Below, one piece after another: positions 6,001 to 8,675 of a stretch of 8,675 nt of DNA (within the stretch, counting starts at the first letter, position 1; every line of letters begins with the position of its first letter). The position numbers and the translations under genes were made by a program. The notes under the pieces are model-generated. The model was not told the origin of the DNA and did not search any database. It was given only the letters and a program-made list of their open reading frames with translations. This stretch comes from Planctomycetaceae bacterium (GTDB lineage: Bacteria; Planctomycetota; Planctomycetia; Pirellulales; Thermoguttaceae): the NCBI GenBank assembly GCA_031254675.1, contig JAIRTV010000623.1, positions 1 to 8,675 on the forward strand. The letters are read 5' to 3'.

Positions 6001-8675
6001 CGCATTGCGGTTGATTCTTATCTTGGCGATCAATCTGTTACGGATTCCGTTTGGGAATTTCGTACGCTTCCTTATCCAGCATCCGTTTCTAATACAATAA
6101 CGGAAACTTCACAATCCGACAATTCTTCATTGTCGGCGTGGTTGTTGCCGGGAAATTTTGAATCAAAAAATCAGATTTCGCTTGAATTAGAGGAATATTC
6201 CGCACCAACAAATTTCCTAGAGTCGATTCGATTGCAACGTGATTTTTTTTCTACCTTGTTTCGAAATCGTTTGCGTTACAATGAATCATTTTCTAAACAA
6301 AATATAAAAACATTGCCGCCGAAACCGTTTCTCAAAATTGATTCGTTTCGCGAGGCTCGATTTCTTGTTCTTGGTTGGTTGATTAAAGCAGCATTGGATC
6401 AAGATTTGAAAAACGGAAATGATTCGAATTTTCATGAGTTTGTCTGTTTTCGAAAAACGGTTGAAGAGATTCGGGAGCGTTTGCCAGCTGATCATGCTGA
6501 ACATGATGTGCGTTTGGAACGCATGCGGTTTGAAATTTTTCTGCTAACACTTTATCAACTTGATGATGGACGAAACGCTTTGGCAAACGGAAATTTGAAA
6601 CAACAGATTGATGTTCCTTTTTGCAACAGAACGATATGGGAAATTGTACGACATTTTGGACTCGACGGCGAAACGGATTGGCAACTCGCTGTGTTTCAAA
6701 TTCTTTTGACGGAAATTCTAGACGAACAAATCGCAACACGATTTGCCGATATTATTAGTGATCAGCAAAAAATAAAACAAAAACTCAACGAAATTTTGGA
6801 CGAAAATTGTTTTCGTCGCGGTTTACCGCCACGTTTGCCTGATCACCGTTCGCAACTTATTCAATTTGCCGTTTATTTGATACAGCAAGCATCGGAAAAA
6901 ATAAAAATCGTTTCCGAATATGATTCTCTGACAACCGTACAAAAAATTGACCGGCTTCTTGAGATTTGGGAAACTTTTTCAATGAATGAAGAACCGGAAC
7001 AGATCAAAATTTTTGAACAAAAAATAGCGGCACGATGTTCGATTCTTGTTTGGCTTCTCAAAACGACCGGACGCCAAACGGATATTGCCCGTTTGGAAAC
7101 GACATTGGAACATGCAGCGCAACGAAATCCTCTTTTTCTTGCCAAAATTGCCGATGAGTTGAGTATTTCATACGATAATGATACAATTCTTTTTCTTGCT
7201 CTTTCCGGTTACGATTCTCTTGCACAACAATTGGAACGTGTCAAACCTTGGATTCTCAATGCCGGTGAATATCAGAACGAAAATGAACGACTGCAAAATA
7301 ATCGACAGAATAATTTACAGAACAAAATATCTCGTTTGGAGCAGCGGCAACTACTTTGTGAAGCGGCAATGAAATCGCTCCGTTCCCTTTTGGAATTGGT
7401 TCGGCTTGGACGTTGGGATTTTTTCAATCAACAAGAGCGTGAGGTTTTGGCGTTGTCGTCGGAAAGGTTGCGTGATTTGATTGGAGTCAGCAATCAGACT
7501 CAACAAGCGCGTCTTGTTCGCCGAACATTGGGTTTTGAAGTGGAACCGAACCGACGTATTCTCCGTGCGGAACATATTCGCCAGATCAACGAATTGGAAC
7601 ACGAACTCAATAGTCTTGCGGAATGGGCAATAGCGTTTCGAAATAACATATTGTCGTCTTCTTTTTTTGTGCAAAATCAAGAAACTGTTGCGAATATCCG
7701 GCAAACGGGGGAAATTCCGCCTTTACCCAAACCGCTTGCCAATTATCAACCGGAATTGGTGGGGCAACGAATTGTGGATCGAACATTATTGAAATCAATA
7801 CTTCAAAACAAAATTTATTATGCTCCGCTTTCTCCGTTCCAAGAATTTTTTTTCCGAATAGCCGTTATCAGGAGAATGATGGAAACGTGTATCAAAAATG
7901 CAGAATTGGAGACGGATATTAAAAATGAAATTAAAAACAATATTGAAACAAATAAAGAAACGCAACTTGTTCTCAAACAATCCGTGTTCGACAACGAGTT
8001 TAATCGACCATTTTATCAATTGATTGAAAATGAAGAATCGTTACGCGAGATTCTTACGGACATTTTGGGATTGTCGGATGAAACGGAAAATGAATTTATC
8101 CGGTTGAATCGGCAACTTGAATCAGTACGAAAACAACGAATTGATCGTGGTGACCCTCCTGATGTTACGGAATTACTTGCTTTGGCGTTACTCAAAGCCA
8201 AAATGGAACGTTTGAGCGAAGTGATTCCGATTTTGGACGAAATGGAATTGAAGTCGTCGCTGGACATGAAAACGCGGGAATTTATTGCGGCTCAGATTGG
8301 TCTTCGACTTGAGAAAGAAAGTTACGAAAACAAAAATTACCGTCAACGTACGGAAATAGCGTTGGATCGTTTGCTTGGTTATCGTCTTTCGGATCAGGAG
8401 GCGTTTCATTTGCTTCCGATTCTGGAACAGTGGGGGCGAGCGAATGATGCGCAAACACTTCTTGATCGGTTGGTTATTTCTGTTTCGGATCGCAGGATTC
8501 AAAACGAATTACTTCACCGAATGCAGGTTGCGGGAGAAAAACAAAAAGAAAACGCGGTCAAAATTTCGTTGCGAATTATTCATAATCCCGGATTTTTCAG
8601 TGATTCGCGTCATTTTGCGTTGGATTTTTATATTTATGAAACGGCGTTAAAAATTTTGCGACAATATGGCAAAGT
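3088..8675 (+). CDS. Giant exported or membrane-anchored TPR protein (partial, at least 1862 residues)
   Basis: A single frame stays open from ATG 3088 to the window edge, 1862 complete codons without a stop. The N-terminus is Lys-rich (to about residue 15), followed by a strongly hydrophobic helix at about 23-45 and then SVA-EE (44-48). This could be a signal peptidase I site (cut after Ala46) or an uncleaved anchor, placing the rest outside the cytoplasm. Clear 34-residue TPR units, judged by G/A8, A20, F/Y24, A27 and P32 positions, lie at about 105-138, 139-172, 176-209, 210-243, 319-352, 353-386, 427-460, 461-494, 495-528, 652-685, 687-720, 721-754 and 755-788, with weaker ones to about 950. 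An Asn-rich spacer occupies 601-611. Residues from about 970 onward are mostly helical with Q/N-rich patches (1395-1421) and a Pro-rich turn (1542-1551), and no family is recognised. TPR solenoids bind proteins, so a scaffold role in the envelope is inferred. ATG 3088, 3091 and 3094 are tandem start candidates with only a weak AAGAA upstream. The real start may be debated (see the leader at 3043). Confidence 0.88.
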   Translation, partial: MMMTKSIIQKMIQKKQTVPTNHFGYIGLIFCIFILYLFFALIFSVAEEAVDREQQIIERFWEILIKSPRRGTTFDRVYTYYIDTGHAEQFLERCRNLTEQNPKHNKSWILYGLAAERRGAMELAAKAFQTATELDTDDSVAPYYLGEIRIAQGFLREAITALELSVQRKPLRADIRNVLQTLGRTYERFGDSKKSEAVWNQLEELFPDDPDMLVQIAELLESENRYDEALKRYEKLAAKADDEFSRVRFILATIDIKQQQGKEQTVLVDLETLLDRLAPESWLAESVRNRIDRIFARKGNETGLVEFYRQRLEKHPADFESARRLALTLQQIKQPENARKLLTETIEKTPSNIPLRLTLIDILIEQKDIAAAIAQYETIDRLAPNRIDYLSHWGQLVCQNMERDESTRKMEAVKIWTKIVDADPNNPVAAVIVADLLLRNKIYDEAQQFYHRAMELRPNDSTYREYLAIFYHGRGQKEKALETLRPLAESDKPTLENLTQLGNLLLSLGYVTESFETFQRAAELFPNDLQTQWRFIEALIRRGKPDDLKAASLRLTQAERLIETDEQFESFLQQEVRFLKSTQKLAAATEILEQQIEEIQNKNNDNNNSDNKSSLLVRLFWRLAVYRQAEVKSYAATVAIEKALAIAQLSDYRLYRVAAELFEQNGDGEKAAKLYKILAERDTVWRADHLKHLISLQIKLGQIDHALENCRTLIGFSSANPVYLRFYADILLSLGKHDEGIAVLRQALRIEPGDIATLTLLAQTLANAGQDNEAIEMTWRLFERTDHLSGQLSIIETLTNYYQRSGQLDNLIERLQNRMRLGDKKREVSFGLARVFATVSDFDAARQTLETILDMPVDHTTASGDPVLLKEIVSVAEKQNDLTAAVRYQEKLCQLTNDHFETNRLFELYIQIGETEKADKLFLSRILQKADLQDQLEDIDLMIGREQYDTVKQVLSFLEIHEAENWEIPFRRIAVDSYLGDQSVTDSVWEFRTLPYPASVSNTITETSQSDNSSLSAWLLPGNFESKNQISLELEEYSAPTNFLESIRLQRDFFSTLFRNRLRYNESFSKQNIKTLPPKPFLKIDSFREARFLVLGWLIKAALDQDLKNGNDSNFHEFVCFRKTVEEIRERLPADHAEHDVRLERMRFEIFLLTLYQLDDGRNALANGNLKQQIDVPFCNRTIWEIVRHFGLDGETDWQLAVFQILLTEILDEQIATRFADIISDQQKIKQKLNEILDENCFRRGLPPRLPDHRSQLIQFAVYLIQQASEKIKIVSEYDSLTTVQKIDRLLEIWETFSMNEEPEQIKIFEQKIAARCSILVWLLKTTGRQTDIARLETTLEHAAQRNPLFLAKIADELSISYDNDTILFLALSGYDSLAQQLERVKPWILNAGEYQNENERLQNNRQNNLQNKISRLEQRQLLCEAAMKSLRSLLELVRLGRWDFFNQQEREVLALSSERLRDLIGVSNQTQQARLVRRTLGFEVEPNRRILRAEHIRQINELEHELNSLAEWAIAFRNNILSSSFFVQNQETVANIRQTGEIPPLPKPLANYQPELVGQRIVDRTLLKSILQNKIYYAPLSPFQEFFFRIAVIRRMMETCIKNAELETDIKNEIKNNIETNKETQLVLKQSVFDNEFNRPFYQLIENEESLREILTDILGLSDETENEFIRLNRQLESVRKQRIDRGDPPDVTELLALALLKAKMERLSEVIPILDEMELKSSLDMKTREFIAAQIGLRLEKESYENKNYRQRTEIALDRLLGYRLSDQEAFHLLPILEQWGRANDAQTLLDRLVISVSDRRIQNELLHRMQVAGEKQKENAVKISLRIIHNPGFFSDSRHFALDFYIYETALKILRQYGK

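Noticed and set aside
782..6845. The palindrome TGATCA occurs nine times (for example 782, 1222, 3278, 5196, 5658, 5778, 6489, 6759, 6840), more than the two or three expected by chance.
   Set aside because: Most copies are in frame as GAT-CAT, GAT-CAC, GAT-CAA or GAT-CAG after a codon ending in T, so codon preference in the giant gene explains them. Spacing is irregular.
3286..8502. Many minus-strand and off-frame open frames of 60-134 codons inside the giant gene.
   Set aside because: The plus-strand frame is continuous and shows TPR periodicity. The others are shadows caused by its composition.

Overview
The window looks like chromosomal DNA from a moderately AT-rich bacterium. My best guess is a member of the PVC group, probably a low-GC planctomycete. 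That rests on a very large exported TPR protein and on a 290-residue protein whose C-terminal pattern I loosely associate with planctomycete hypothetical proteins. It is an impression from memory, not a database result. I see no rRNA, tRNA, CRISPR array, transposase or phage gene.

Left part (1-2804), all genes on the minus strand. Reading leftwards from 2804 there is an enolase-superfamily enzyme of the dipeptide epimerase type (1770-2804), an unrecognised 290-residue protein (711-1583), and the first 186 codons of hisH (1-559), the glutaminase subunit of imidazole-glycerol-phosphate synthase in histidine biosynthesis. The gaps are 186 and 151 bases. Nothing links the three genes functionally beyond orientation. 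The 1584-1769 gap holds no gene, and I found no clear terminator or promoter in it.

Between hisH and the 290-residue gene lies an AT-rich element (565-727). It is made of degenerate 7-bp units arranged as a large imperfect inverted repeat around a roughly 58-base core. One arm supplies the last residues and stop codon of the 290-residue gene. The other arm ends five bases from the hisH start codon, so the element spans essentially the whole intergenic gap.

Divergent control region (2805-3087). It contains a plausible minus-strand promoter for the epimerase and a strong plus-strand promoter (TTGACA, 17-base spacer, extended -10). The plus promoter leads to a Shine-Dalgarno plus ATG at 3043 that opens only a five-codon frame ending in TAA at 3058. 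The giant frame continues in the same register and has its first usable ATGs, three in tandem, at 3088.

Right part (3088-8675), plus strand. One uninterrupted reading frame of at least 1862 codons runs off the window edge. It encodes a protein with an N-terminal signal or anchor helix, at least a dozen TPR units in the first half, and a long, mostly helical second half that I cannot assign. The many shorter frames on both strands here are shadows of this gene.

Most worth following up: the heptamer inverted repeat that merges into flanking coding sequence, the leader or nonsense arrangement before the giant gene, the epimerase with an altered DxD substrate motif, and the unassigned half of the giant protein.
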